From Roseococcus pinisoli (GTDB taxonomy: Bacteria > Pseudomonadota > Alphaproteobacteria > Acetobacterales > Acetobacteraceae): DNA of 64,000 bases. The notes under the pieces are model-generated. The model had not been told where the DNA came from. It saw nothing but the letters and a program-made list of their open reading frames with translations, and made no database searches. This document shows positions 24,562-31,886 of this stretch, one piece after another. The translations under genes were made by a program, and so were the position numbers. The stretch lies in the NCBI RefSeq assembly GCF_018413645.1, contig NZ_JAHCDA010000002.1, positions 186,001-250,000 of the forward strand, given 5' to 3'. Positions within the stretch are counted from its first letter, which is position 1. Each line of letters starts with the position of its first letter.

Positions 24562-24903
24562 TCAGGCATCCACAGCGCGTGGGGCGCCGGGGATCCATGC
24601 CTCCAATGTGGCCAGCGTCTCGGCCATGTTCCGGCCAGAAGCCAACACCTCCTCCCCCACAACGGCGAGCACCTGGGCACCTTTGCGAAAGACATGAAGC
24701 CCCTCTAGCGCTTCGCCAATTCGGCCCCAATGCTCGGGCGCCACGAGCGCCATGAACCGCTCCCCGCCACCCTCCACGGCATCAGGCTCAGCGGCCAAGC
24801 CACGGCGATAGGCCCAGGCTGTGATGGCGCTCAACTCGGCATCGGACAGGCCGCGCGCGACGCGCGGTGCGGACGGAAACATCAGAACGTTTTGTTGCAA
24901 CAT
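24562..24903 (-). CDS. Hypothetical protein sharing a module with 23122-23775
   Basis: 113 aa. The ATG at 24903 is chosen because AGAGG lies six bases upstream; ATGs at 24918 and 24933 lack ribosome sites. The C-terminal half repeats the pattern GLHVFRKGAQVLAV...ASGRNMAETLATL shared with the 217-aa protein. It is the first gene of the minus-strand operon, immediately downstream of repeat-rich DNA, so it may be an early regulator; no helix-turn-helix is evident. Confidence 0.5.
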   Translation of the reverse strand: MLQQNVLMFPSAPRVARGLSDAELSAITAWAYRRGLAAEPDAVEGGGERFMALVAPEHWGRIGEALEGLHVFRKGAQVLAVVGEEVLASGRNMAETLATLEAWIPGAPRAVDA

Positions 24904-24947
24904 CGGAGCCTCTGTCATTGGCCCGAGAATCATTTCAGACGACTATA

Positions 24948-25039
24948 CGGAAATCAAGTGGTTTCCGCATGGAAAATGAGCCATCCCAGCAGCGAGGATT
25001 TCCGCGGGATTGCCGCTGGCTTCTTGAGAGAGGTTTCCG
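24948..25039. promoter_or_regulatory. Repeated TTTCCGC sites, candidate operator region
   Basis: An inverted repeat CGGAAA-8 bp-TTTCCG (24948-24967) lies just upstream of the first minus-strand operon gene. Further TTTCCGC copies start at 24999 and 25034, 35-37 bp apart. This arrangement fits binding of a phage repressor to several operators at an early promoter. No repressor gene is evident in the element. Confidence 0.35.
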
Positions 25040-25436
25040 CATAGCCGGACAGGGCCCGACCGGCAGCGGGGCGGGGCTTGCGAGCAGCTCTTAGCGTGCT
25101 TGCGGTAGGCCTCGCAGGGGCACCGCGGGTTGCCTCACGGTACTCCAGGCCAATCCACCGATACGGAGCTGCCTCTGAAGTCAGCAGAATCTCTGCCGCC
25201 ACCTAGCCCAGGCGCCCCCACCCACGCGCCCCGGAATGGGCTGGGGGCGTGGGGGGGGGGGCAGCCGCTTCGCGCGGGCGATCGTATACGCTCGCAAATC
25301 CCTGGCCAATTTTCGAACGGCCGCAGCCACTCGGTTTAACCCGGGTAGATATATCAGGAATGATCCCGTGAAGTTTGGTGGGCAATACCCCTCAGCTCCT
25401 CGTTCGAAAGGCGCTCCAGTCAATATTGATCGTCAG
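25040..25436. other. Non-coding stretch with G-run
   Basis: No convincing gene on either strand. It contains an imperfect GC hairpin (about 25213-25253) ending in a run of 11 G residues (25251-25261). It separates the phage-like operon from the AT-rich accessory part of the element. Confidence 0.4.
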
Positions 25437-26387
25437 TCAGGTTCTGGATTGGCTTCCACCTCGGCGGAGTAGGGATAGTGATTCAATTATTTTCTCGATG
25501 AGAACCATTTCGTCTTTCTGAAGTTTTCTTGCCTCAATTAGATCAGTGGTTTCATCTTTTCCCAGCTTGCCGGCGTTTGAATAAATAGTCATGGCCATCA
25601 GAACATCTTTTGTTGGCGTAATTGTTTTATTTTCTGTAAACATATGAAGAATAACTAAATTTTCTTCTCGTGCTCTTTTTATATTTTCGAAATATCTATA
25701 TTCATCCATAGATGTACGGTGCTGCCTTAAGAAATATAAAGCGATGAATTCAATAAAAAATAAAATTGAGAATGAAGGTATATAAGACACAATATATGTA
25801 TATATATTAACAAATTCAAGATTTCTATTTATATTGACCATATAAAAGAACATGAGACCAACAAAAGATATGCCAGTCCCGATGACTAAGCACATGTTGG
25901 ACTTTCGCAATATTCCTGCTGCTATCCTTGCACTGTCCCTTGATAGTTCAGCCATCAGGGTTCGTGGATCATGTGCTTTATCGATCACTTTCGACTTAAG
26001 GGATTCATCCACAAGATCGACAATTTCACGGCCAAAGACCGCTTTTCCTACGAGTTTATTTTTTGTCGAGCCAATTTCTTTAATATCTAATAAAAAATTC
26101 ACATACAAAGAGATAAAATAACTGACAGGAAGCTTCTTTGTATTTACCCAAAAGGAAAATAATACGGTTATCCCTAGCACACCGGTGAGGGCCGGTCCAA
26201 TTATGTACCTTCCAGACCTAGATATTGCGGTCGAAATATTTTCATCCGGAAGCCAATTTTCGATTATTGCCAAGTATATATCAATAACAAGCCAAATTCC
26301 AGCCAGCACCCAAGCTAGAGTTTCAATCGGTCGCAAAAAACGTTCGATTTGAAGAAGTCTAATATGCCTGATTGCATCAACGCTCAT
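25437..26387 (-). CDS. AT-rich four-helix membrane protein, unknown
   Basis: 316 aa from ATG 26387 with AAGGA upstream; an open frame continues to 26567 but without a better start. There are four predicted transmembrane helices (about residues 22-42, 58-80, 152-174, 182-206), a soluble loop of about 70 residues between the second and third, and a cytosolic helical C-terminus of about 100 residues. It is strikingly AT-rich against the GC-rich surroundings, a sign of recent transfer. It points the same way as the CBASS genes but is separated from them by decayed DNA. Family not recognised; a stand-alone defence or signalling role is possible. Confidence 0.7.
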   Translation of the reverse strand: MSVDAIRHIRLLQIERFLRPIETLAWVLAGIWLVIDIYLAIIENWLPDENISTAISRSGRYIIGPALTGVLGITVLFSFWVNTKKLPVSYFISLYVNFLLDIKEIGSTKNKLVGKAVFGREIVDLVDESLKSKVIDKAHDPRTLMAELSRDSARIAAGILRKSNMCLVIGTGISFVGLMFFYMVNINRNLEFVNIYTYIVSYIPSFSILFFIEFIALYFLRQHRTSMDEYRYFENIKRAREENLVILHMFTENKTITPTKDVLMAMTIYSNAGKLGKDETTDLIEARKLQKDEMVLIEKIIESLSLLRRGGSQSRT

Positions 26388-26519
26388 ATGATCATCCTTG
26401 GCGGAATTAATCCGAACAATCTCAACATATCTAAATGCGCAACAAACCGAAAGACATCGTACTCTACCTTTGGTACTTCCAGATTCGCCGTTGTGGAACC
26501 GAACCGGCCGCGTAATCCC

Positions 26520-26942
26520 CTCGGCCGGCGCGCCCGTATCGTGGGCCTGTACGTGCCCGAGATGCATGGTCTTCGTCCGGCCAATGCAGCGTCACCGATT
26601 GCCGGCAAGTCCACGAGCCAAATCCCGAAGTTTTCCATTGAAGCCGCGGTACACTAACGTGAGTGGACGCGGCCAGCTGATTCGCCTCGGTAGTGATGAC
26701 ACAGTAGTAGCCTGTCACTGCGTCGTCCGAGGAGCTGTAGCGTCTCCAAAGCCCAGCGAGGCCAAGCGGCTTCCTATCGCGGCGCGAGATGCCAAACCGC
26801 CGGCCACCCTCCGCCCCATTCGTGTTGCGCTAGTGTATTCTGTGGCGGGGATTATAGCCCGGCGCTTCTGGAGGGCAGCCGCGAACATGGGGAGCGCCAC
26901 CGTCTCAGCACTGGCGTGTAGGCCGACCCGGACGCGGTTCAG
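26520..26942 (-). pseudogene. SRAP (YedK/HMCES-type) pseudogene, frameshifted, N-terminus missing
   Basis: Three reading phases join into a SRAP-domain sequence: ASAETVALPMFAAALQKRR followed by AIIPATEY, then LAGLWRRYSSSDDAV followed by YYCVITTEANQLAAS, then ENFGIWL-DLPAIGDAAL. Each piece matches a successive block of SOS-response-associated peptidases, which crosslink to abasic sites in single-stranded DNA. The N-terminal catalytic Cys2 region is absent and at least two frameshifts are present, so the gene is dead. Confidence 0.65.
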
Positions 26943-27242
26943 CGTGAAGGACCAGCCGATCTTCGCCTGGGGGCCTGTGGCGGCAGAGCGGCGAATGGGA
27001 GGGGCGGTCTACTCAGGTGTCATGACGGAGTGCAACGAGGCCATCCGAACGGTTTATGATCGGATGCCCGTGCTGCTGATGCCAGACGAATGGGAGCGGA
27101 GCGCTGGCTGCAAGGCTCCTATGAAGACGTGCTCGGCTTCCAAAGCCGCTGCTTCCCAGACGACCTCATCGTCATGCGGCGCACCGCTGACCCATGGTGC
27201 ACAAAGGCGCCTCCTCCGGCCGCGGCGGGGACGCTACTCTAG
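26938..27242 (+). pseudogene. Second SRAP gene fragment, C-terminal half, opposite strand
   Basis: The segments DQPIFAWGPVAAERR, GAVYSGVMTECNEAIRT and DRMPVLLMPDEWE are the C-terminal half of another SRAP protein. A 5-bp tandem duplication (GAGCG GAGCG at 27094-27103) then shifts the frame. The other phase continues as RWLQGSYEDVLGFQSR and RRTADPW to a stop at 27240-27242. It meets the minus-strand SRAP fragment head to head at about 26940, which indicates a rearrangement junction. Confidence 0.65.
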
Positions 27243-27298
27243 GCTGCTCGATGGTGGCGAAACTCGTCGTCCGCCGACGCCGTTCACGCTGTCCAAAA

Positions 27299-27772
27299 CT
27301 AGGAAAAAATCGTGCCTACTCGGCCGGCTAGGCCGGGCTTAAGCCGTGCTCGTGTTGACCATGCAAAACGCGGCCTGACGACAAAAAGTCCCCATCCGCT
27401 CGGAGCAGCAACGGCGAATGCCATGGGCCGCCCCACCCGCTTCACCTCAGACCTCCAGGTCCGAATGTCTATCGACGACGGGGTCGGGCCACCCAAGGGG
27501 TGGGTGTGCCATTCACCGGCATACCCCACCGTGCCGTCGGAAGCGGTCCAAGCCAGATCGTGGGCCCGTTGATGGAGTGGATCGGATCGGCCGAAGGAAA
27601 ATGCCTGACGGTCGTCCTTCGGTCCTGGGTGCGTCATCGCTGTCAGTTCCATGTCGCGGCCGCGATAAGCACCGAGCAAAATCCCGCCAGCCTCTGGCTG
27701 GCCTCTGCAGACACCCACTAAGCGGTCCAGTTCCTCACAAACCGCGTGGTAAACCAGGACACGCAGGGTCAC
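27299..27772 (-). CDS. cap3: CBASS Cap3, JAMM/JAB isopeptidase
   Basis: 157 aa from a GTG overlapping the Cap2 stop (GTGA). The JAMM zinc-protease motif is complete: Glu27 in PEAGGILLG, His89-x-His91 in EWHTHP, then PTPSSID giving Ser99 and Asp102. In type II CBASS, Cap3 removes Cap2-made conjugates from the CD-NTase. It is the third gene of the operon. The short length equals a bare JAB domain. Confidence 0.9.
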   Translation of the reverse strand: MTLRVLVYHAVCEELDRLVGVCRGQPEAGGILLGAYRGRDMELTAMTHPGPKDDRQAFSFGRSDPLHQRAHDLAWTASDGTVGYAGEWHTHPLGGPTPSSIDIRTWRSEVKRVGRPMAFAVAAPSGWGLFVVRPRFAWSTRARLKPGLAGRVGTIFS

Positions 27773-29430
27773 GGCGCGGCAGCGCCGCACGTGGGACAAT
27801 CCGTCCGAGCCATCACGTCCGTATCCGGCACAGAATTTGTGGCCGAGTGATCGACGCGCAAAGTCCGGAACGATGGCTGCACGCCGCCCCCGGCCCATTC
27901 CAATGCCATCGCCGCTGCAAGGCCCGCCGCCATCGCAGGAGCGGCCACGCCATAGGGCATGAAATCGGCCTCGCCGCACGCTGCCGGCACCGCATCCAGA
28001 GTGGCGTTCTCGCGAAGCACAGCTGGCCTAGAGCCGAACGGGAAGCAGCAATCTAAACAACCCCGGCCCTCAGCGTTCGAGGCGACATAGAGCGCTTGAG
28101 CAGCAGCTCCCTGGCCGACTAGCCAAACAAAAATCGCGTCGGGCGAGGTCGGTCGCCGTTCAACGAGTTCACGGTTCAGGGCGCGAGAAAGGCCTTCCTC
28201 GCCCGTCGCGTCGATGAGCAGGTCAGCTCGGCTGAGCAGACCCAGCCGATCCATAGCGTCCTCTCCGATCCCCTGGACCGCCACGCCTGGAGCGAACCGC
28301 TCCAACTCGCTGGCCAACGCGGCAGCTTTGCCAGATCCGATGTGTGCAGCTCCAAGCCAGTGCCGCCCGAGATTTCCGGTGGCGAGGGTGTCCATGTCCA
28401 AAAGGACCAGGCGCCCTCCGCCAAACCCTGCGCCGCACTGAATGAGGAGCCGCGCGAGGTGACTTCCGATGGAGCCGCAGCCAACAAGGACAATGAGACG
28501 GGCCGAAAGGCTGGGGCGCCCCGGCAGGTTTCTCGTGACCGCGTGCTCAACGTCCATCCGGACCCCTCTCAGCCGAATCACCTCAATCCTTTCCGCGCCC
28601 TGCACGATGCGGCTCGACCAGAACTGCTTGGTGCTAGCTGCTTGCTGCCAAAGCCGCGGAAGGAGGAGCTGGACGCCTATGCAGCCGTTTGGACCGAGCA
28701 CGAATAGGTGGACGTCCTCTTTGAAGAAATGGCGAGCAGCGGCGGCGGAGAGCCGCTCAACCAAACCCTGATCGATGCCTTCCACCCAATCGAGGAACTG
28801 GCGCAAGTTCTGCGGCACGCCAGGAGGACCTAGGTTCAGCTCATGATCCGTACGGCCAATCCAGGCGTGTGCAGCAACGGGCCGACTAAGCTGGCCCATG
28901 GCTCCTCCATCGTGCCCTCCGGACGGCAAACCCCGGGTCAACACCGACATGGCCTTGGCGCCCTGGCGCGGCAGCATCAGGATCGACGCCATCCCCTCTG
29001 GCGTGTCGGGAGGTAGAGCCACATGGATGGGCGTGTTGCTGCGCCAGTGCTGAGGAAATTCCGCTGCCACGTCCCGTCGACCGTCCGGCCCGAGAATTCG
29101 TCGAAGCGTCGCGTGCACCCACTCCAGGGCAAGGAGCACTGAGCCACCAGGATCATGGTGGCTGAGGATCAACGTTCCTGGGGCGGCAAAGCAGAGGAAG
29201 TCCTCATCCTCGATATGAGCCCAAATGCCGGGCAAGTCTTCTGCTCGATGGGTTAGGCGTACACGCGGGATGCGGGAGAACGCGAGGCAGGGGATCGAGA
29301 ACTCCAGCCGGATTGGCCTCGTGTCCATTGCCACCGCGCCCACGTAGACGAGGCCTCGATCTTCGAGATGCCGAAAGCCGACTTGCGCGAGCGCCTCCGT
29401 GATCTGCCGCTGTGCCTCGCCGGGGGTCAC
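27769..29430 (-). CDS. cap2: CBASS Cap2, E2-E1 fusion ligase
   Basis: 553 aa from a GTG overlapping the CD-NTase stop. The N-terminal E2-like domain has a catalytic-type Cys80 (EDFLCF) followed by SHHDPGGSVLLAL. A linker/adenylation region precedes an E1/ThiF domain with the nucleotide loop VGCGSIGSH (317-323), DMDTLATGNLGRHWLG, and a catalytic Cys485 in PAACGEADFMPYG. Cys pairs at 458/461 and 545/548 look like the structural zinc site. In known type II systems Cap2 ligates the CD-NTase C-terminus to targets and primes signalling. Confidence 0.92.
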   Translation of the reverse strand: MTPGEAQRQITEALAQVGFRHLEDRGLVYVGAVAMDTRPIRLEFSIPCLAFSRIPRVRLTHRAEDLPGIWAHIEDEDFLCFAAPGTLILSHHDPGGSVLLALEWVHATLRRILGPDGRRDVAAEFPQHWRSNTPIHVALPPDTPEGMASILMLPRQGAKAMSVLTRGLPSGGHDGGAMGQLSRPVAAHAWIGRTDHELNLGPPGVPQNLRQFLDWVEGIDQGLVERLSAAAARHFFKEDVHLFVLGPNGCIGVQLLLPRLWQQAASTKQFWSSRIVQGAERIEVIRLRGVRMDVEHAVTRNLPGRPSLSARLIVLVGCGSIGSHLARLLIQCGAGFGGGRLVLLDMDTLATGNLGRHWLGAAHIGSGKAAALASELERFAPGVAVQGIGEDAMDRLGLLSRADLLIDATGEEGLSRALNRELVERRPTSPDAIFVWLVGQGAAAQALYVASNAEGRGCLDCCFPFGSRPAVLRENATLDAVPAACGEADFMPYGVAAPAMAAGLAAAMALEWAGGGVQPSFRTLRVDHSATNSVPDTDVMARTDCPTCGAAAP

Positions 29431-30668
29431 CCTGAGTTCGTGCGCCCGACGACCGTTGCAGGGATATACGTCCTCGGCCGCGCCAGGATCGTCTCCTCTT
29501 CGCTCGCGAGGACGTCCACGAGGCTTTCGTCCGCGGGAACCCGCTTGCCAAGGCATTTGGTCAGCTGCGCGAGGGCAACATCGGCGCGGGTCGCGCTTTG
29601 GGCCTCGTGCAGTGCCTCCCGCAGCTTCTGCGCGGCCGTGATGAACCCTACCCGAGCGGCGTCGGTCCAGTCAGCATCCAGGTTGGCCTCGGGGTCCTTG
29701 GGAAGCACGGGATTCCTGATGGGCCCCTTAAGAAGCGCCGGCATTCTGTCCGCGACAGCGATCAGAGCTTCGTCCTCGCGGCTCGCGTCCAAGAAGCGGC
29801 GATTCTCCTCGAAGGCCGTAACGGCCATAGCCATCAGCGTGATCGACGAGATGCCAGCCTCCGGGTCGACCCACTGCTGGTCGCGCCACGCCTTAAGGTA
29901 GCGGCACACGTGGCGAAGATGCGGGTTGTGCTTGCTCACGGCACCGATGAACCAGTCATGCAGCTTACGGGGGTCGGACTGGACCCAACTTCCGTCCCTG
30001 CGCGCCAGCATGATGCGGTCTTCAGGCAGACTGCGGTAGACCTGATCACCGAACTCCGCCGCGTCCATCGTCAGCCCTTGCGAGTGGAGGGCTTTCTCGA
30101 GCTTCTCGAAGTCGTCGTCGGGGATGGCATAGAGCGGCAGGTCGATGTGGGTCTTCCGGTCAAGCAAAACGCGAACGCAGGACGGCTTACAGTCAGGACC
30201 CTTGTCGCAGAGCGTCCAACCCCGCTGAATGCAGAGGGGACGAAGGGCGTCTTCAATAACCTTGAAATAGGCCTTGGCCGCAATGGCGGGGCGTCCACTC
30301 TGGCTCAAGAACGACGTTGGCAGAAAAGTGCCGTCGTCCAAGTCCACGTGCTGAGGTGGTGTGTGCTGAGGCACCGGATCGTTCAGGGTTCTATAGGAGT
30401 AGCTACCCTGGCCACGAAAGCGGGGAGTTGGCCGGAAGCCGCGCAGGAACTCGTCCGTACGATAAAGCGGGGGAGCGTCGTTGAGGAGTAGGCGCTTCGC
30501 CATCAAGGAATCATCTGCGACCGTCCGGAAGGCAGTCCTGATGCACTCCCGGATGACATTGCGGGCGTCGCGGAGAGCATTCTCCTCGGTTTCCGAGAGA
30601 GTAATTGCGCCCAGGAAATCGGGCTTAGTGCCCGAGCCGCGGAGGACGCGATGAAAGTTCGTGGCCAC
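29427..30668 (-). CDS. cdn: CBASS CD-NTase (cyclic oligonucleotide synthase)
   Basis: 413 aa. GTG 30668 is chosen because GAGG precedes it; an upstream ATG at 30719 lacks a ribosome site. The nucleotidyltransferase core is clear: GQGSYSYRT (86-94), VDLDDGTFLP with Asp109 and Asp111, and the third acid Asp176 in THIDLPLY. The overall pattern is DncV-like. The protein ends in Asn-Ser-Gly; a C-terminal Gly is what Cap2 ligation needs. It should sense infection and make a cyclic nucleotide for the divergent Cap15. The nucleotide product cannot be read from sequence. Confidence 0.9.
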   Translation of the reverse strand: MATNFHRVLRGSGTKPDFLGAITLSETEENALRDARNVIRECIRTAFRTVADDSLMAKRLLLNDAPPLYRTDEFLRGFRPTPRFRGQGSYSYRTLNDPVPQHTPPQHVDLDDGTFLPTSFLSQSGRPAIAAKAYFKVIEDALRPLCIQRGWTLCDKGPDCKPSCVRVLLDRKTHIDLPLYAIPDDDFEKLEKALHSQGLTMDAAEFGDQVYRSLPEDRIMLARRDGSWVQSDPRKLHDWFIGAVSKHNPHLRHVCRYLKAWRDQQWVDPEAGISSITLMAMAVTAFEENRRFLDASREDEALIAVADRMPALLKGPIRNPVLPKDPEANLDADWTDAARVGFITAAQKLREALHEAQSATRADVALAQLTKCLGKRVPADESLVDVLASEEETILARPRTYIPATVVGRTNSG

Positions 30669-30748
30669 AGGGTGAACCTCACGCAATGGGTGATTGACCG
30701 TGCATATATGGTGGTCCATGAGTATTCAAGGCACAAGGTGTTGTGGGA
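30669..30748. promoter_or_regulatory. Divergent promoter region of the CBASS locus
   Basis: An 80-bp gap separates the start of the minus-strand CD-NTase operon and the plus-strand effector. It is AT-richer than its surroundings (GCATATATGG near 30702-30711). Specific -35/-10 boxes are not certain. The arrangement implies linked expression of sensor operon and effector. Confidence 0.4.
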
Positions 30749-31411
30749 ATGTACCAAGTCATCGGGCTTCGCGCGTTGCTCCGAGCTTTCACCTGGACTG
30801 CATTCGGTCTGGCGGTCTTGGTGGCGGCCTTCAGCCTCCTTTTTGAGGTGCCCTCAGGCTACAAATGGGCCCAGTTCGGAATAACCGCTGCCTCCACCGG
30901 GATTGCAGTGGCGATGTTTTTCTTCGGCATCTTAGGCGAGACCTGCGCGTTCACCTGGTGCTGCCGAAATTTCGGCGCGGGGATTTTCCCTGATTTAGAT
31001 GGCGAATGGGTAGGGGAGCTGAGATCGAATTGGCCGCGAGTTACCGCGCGAGGCACGGGAGACGTTAGCGAGATTGAGCTATTGTCGCGCCCGGCCAAAA
31101 TTCGTATAAAAGCGACGCTTCTTACATTATCTGTTATCATGAATACTGATGATAGGTATTCAAAATCCAAAACAATAATGGCTGGATTGAGAAAAGATGA
31201 TGTAACTGGTGAATTTTCTCTTACTTACGTATTTGATAATTCTACACTGGAACCCAAGCCAGGGGATACGCCCTCGCATCATGGAGCAGCGATCCTCACA
31301 CTTCGTCATGAAGGCAACGAGCTTTTCTTGGAAGGCGCGTACTGGACGAACCGAGCCTGGAACTTCGGCATCAACACTGCCGGCCTAGCTAAATTCCGGA
31401 AGCAACGCTGA
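30749..31411 (+). CDS. cap15: Cap15-like CBASS effector (two-TM beta-barrel)
   Basis: 220 aa from ATG 30749. Two transmembrane helices (about 12-33 and 42-62) are followed by a short loop and a beta-rich domain beginning PDLDGEWVGELRSNW (81-95). Alternating strands (IRIKATLLTLSVIMN, SLTYVFDN, AAILTLRHEGNELFLEGAYW) run to the end. This is the architecture of SMODS-associated 2TM-beta effectors (Cap15). There the barrel binds the cyclic nucleotide and the helices oligomerise to disrupt the inner membrane. Parts of the gene are AT-rich, unlike the host. Confidence 0.85.
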   Translation: MYQVIGLRALLRAFTWTAFGLAVLVAAFSLLFEVPSGYKWAQFGITAASTGIAVAMFFFGILGETCAFTWCCRNFGAGIFPDLDGEWVGELRSNWPRVTARGTGDVSEIELLSRPAKIRIKATLLTLSVIMNTDDRYSKSKTIMAGLRKDDVTGEFSLTYVFDNSTLEPKPGDTPSHHGAAILTLRHEGNELFLEGAYWTNRAWNFGINTAGLAKFRKQR

Positions 31412-31447
31412 GCACCGAGGTCAGCGAAATCCTCCTCCGCTGGACGC

Positions 31448-31468
31448 CGGTATAAAGAGGCGGTATAA
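31448..31468 (+). repeat. Integrase arm-type site, right
   Basis: CGGTATAA-5 bp-CGGTATAA, the counterpart of 13038-13058 in the same orientation, 61 bp inside the right core. The 21-bp sites differ at only two positions. Confidence 0.65.
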
Positions 31469-31529
31469 CGGTAGGGTTTTCTGCGCAGCTATTGTACTGA
31501 TTTCGCCCGATAATTTTTGCTGTCAGGAT

Positions 31530-31555
31530 AGTTCAATCCTCCCCAACAGCACCAT
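31530..31555. repeat. attR core (26-bp repeat, right copy)
   Basis: Exact copy of 12955-12980, comprising only the T-arm and acceptor end of tRNA-Thr. Upstream bases do not form a tRNA, so this copy is the partial one generated by integration. It also serves as the left core of the decayed element to its right. Confidence 0.9.
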
Positions 31556-31633
31556 TCTACGGACTTGATCCGTAAGGATTATTCGGCAAAACAAGGTCTT
31601 AGGTCACCTCGGTGATACAAAGTGGCCCTTGTC

Positions 31634-31756
31634 ATGACCCGACCGACCACGTACCCGCCGACGGGGATTCCGCGGCCGGCTGGCTTCCTTGAGGCACTCG
31701 TCGGCTCAGAGTTGGCGGTTACCCAAATGACAGCGACCTTAGTCTACCGTCCGTAG
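31634..31756 (+). pseudogene. Remnant of a second tyrosine integrase (N-terminus)
   Basis: A 40-codon frame starts MTRPTTYPPTGIPRP and continues AGFLEALVGSELAVT. This is the arm domain of a phage integrase like that at 13071 (MTRPTLGPDGIYR...), with an internal deletion and then a stop. The 80 bp between the core repeat and this start resemble, with the same spacing, the stretch between tRNA and the intact integrase (including a TACAAAG-type arm repeat). It is the left end of a second, mostly deleted element. Confidence 0.65.
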
Positions 31757-31886
31757 AGCCGCCCGAGCCCCACTCGCGACACACCCCGCGCGGCTCACGA
31801 GGACGATGCGGTTGTAGGCCTTTGCAACATGCCCCGGTAGGGCCGGTGCAGTAGCGGCCCATCGCTGCCGGATAGCTGCGATTGCC

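Noticed and set aside
24954-25202. 82-codon minus-strand frame upstream of the early operon
   Set aside because: It overlaps the repeated TTTCCGC sites, has no ribosome site and shows no domain.
25251-25261. Run of 11 G residues as a phase-variation tract
   Set aside because: It is not inside or directly upstream of a gene, so there is nothing for slippage to switch; could also be a sequencing artefact.
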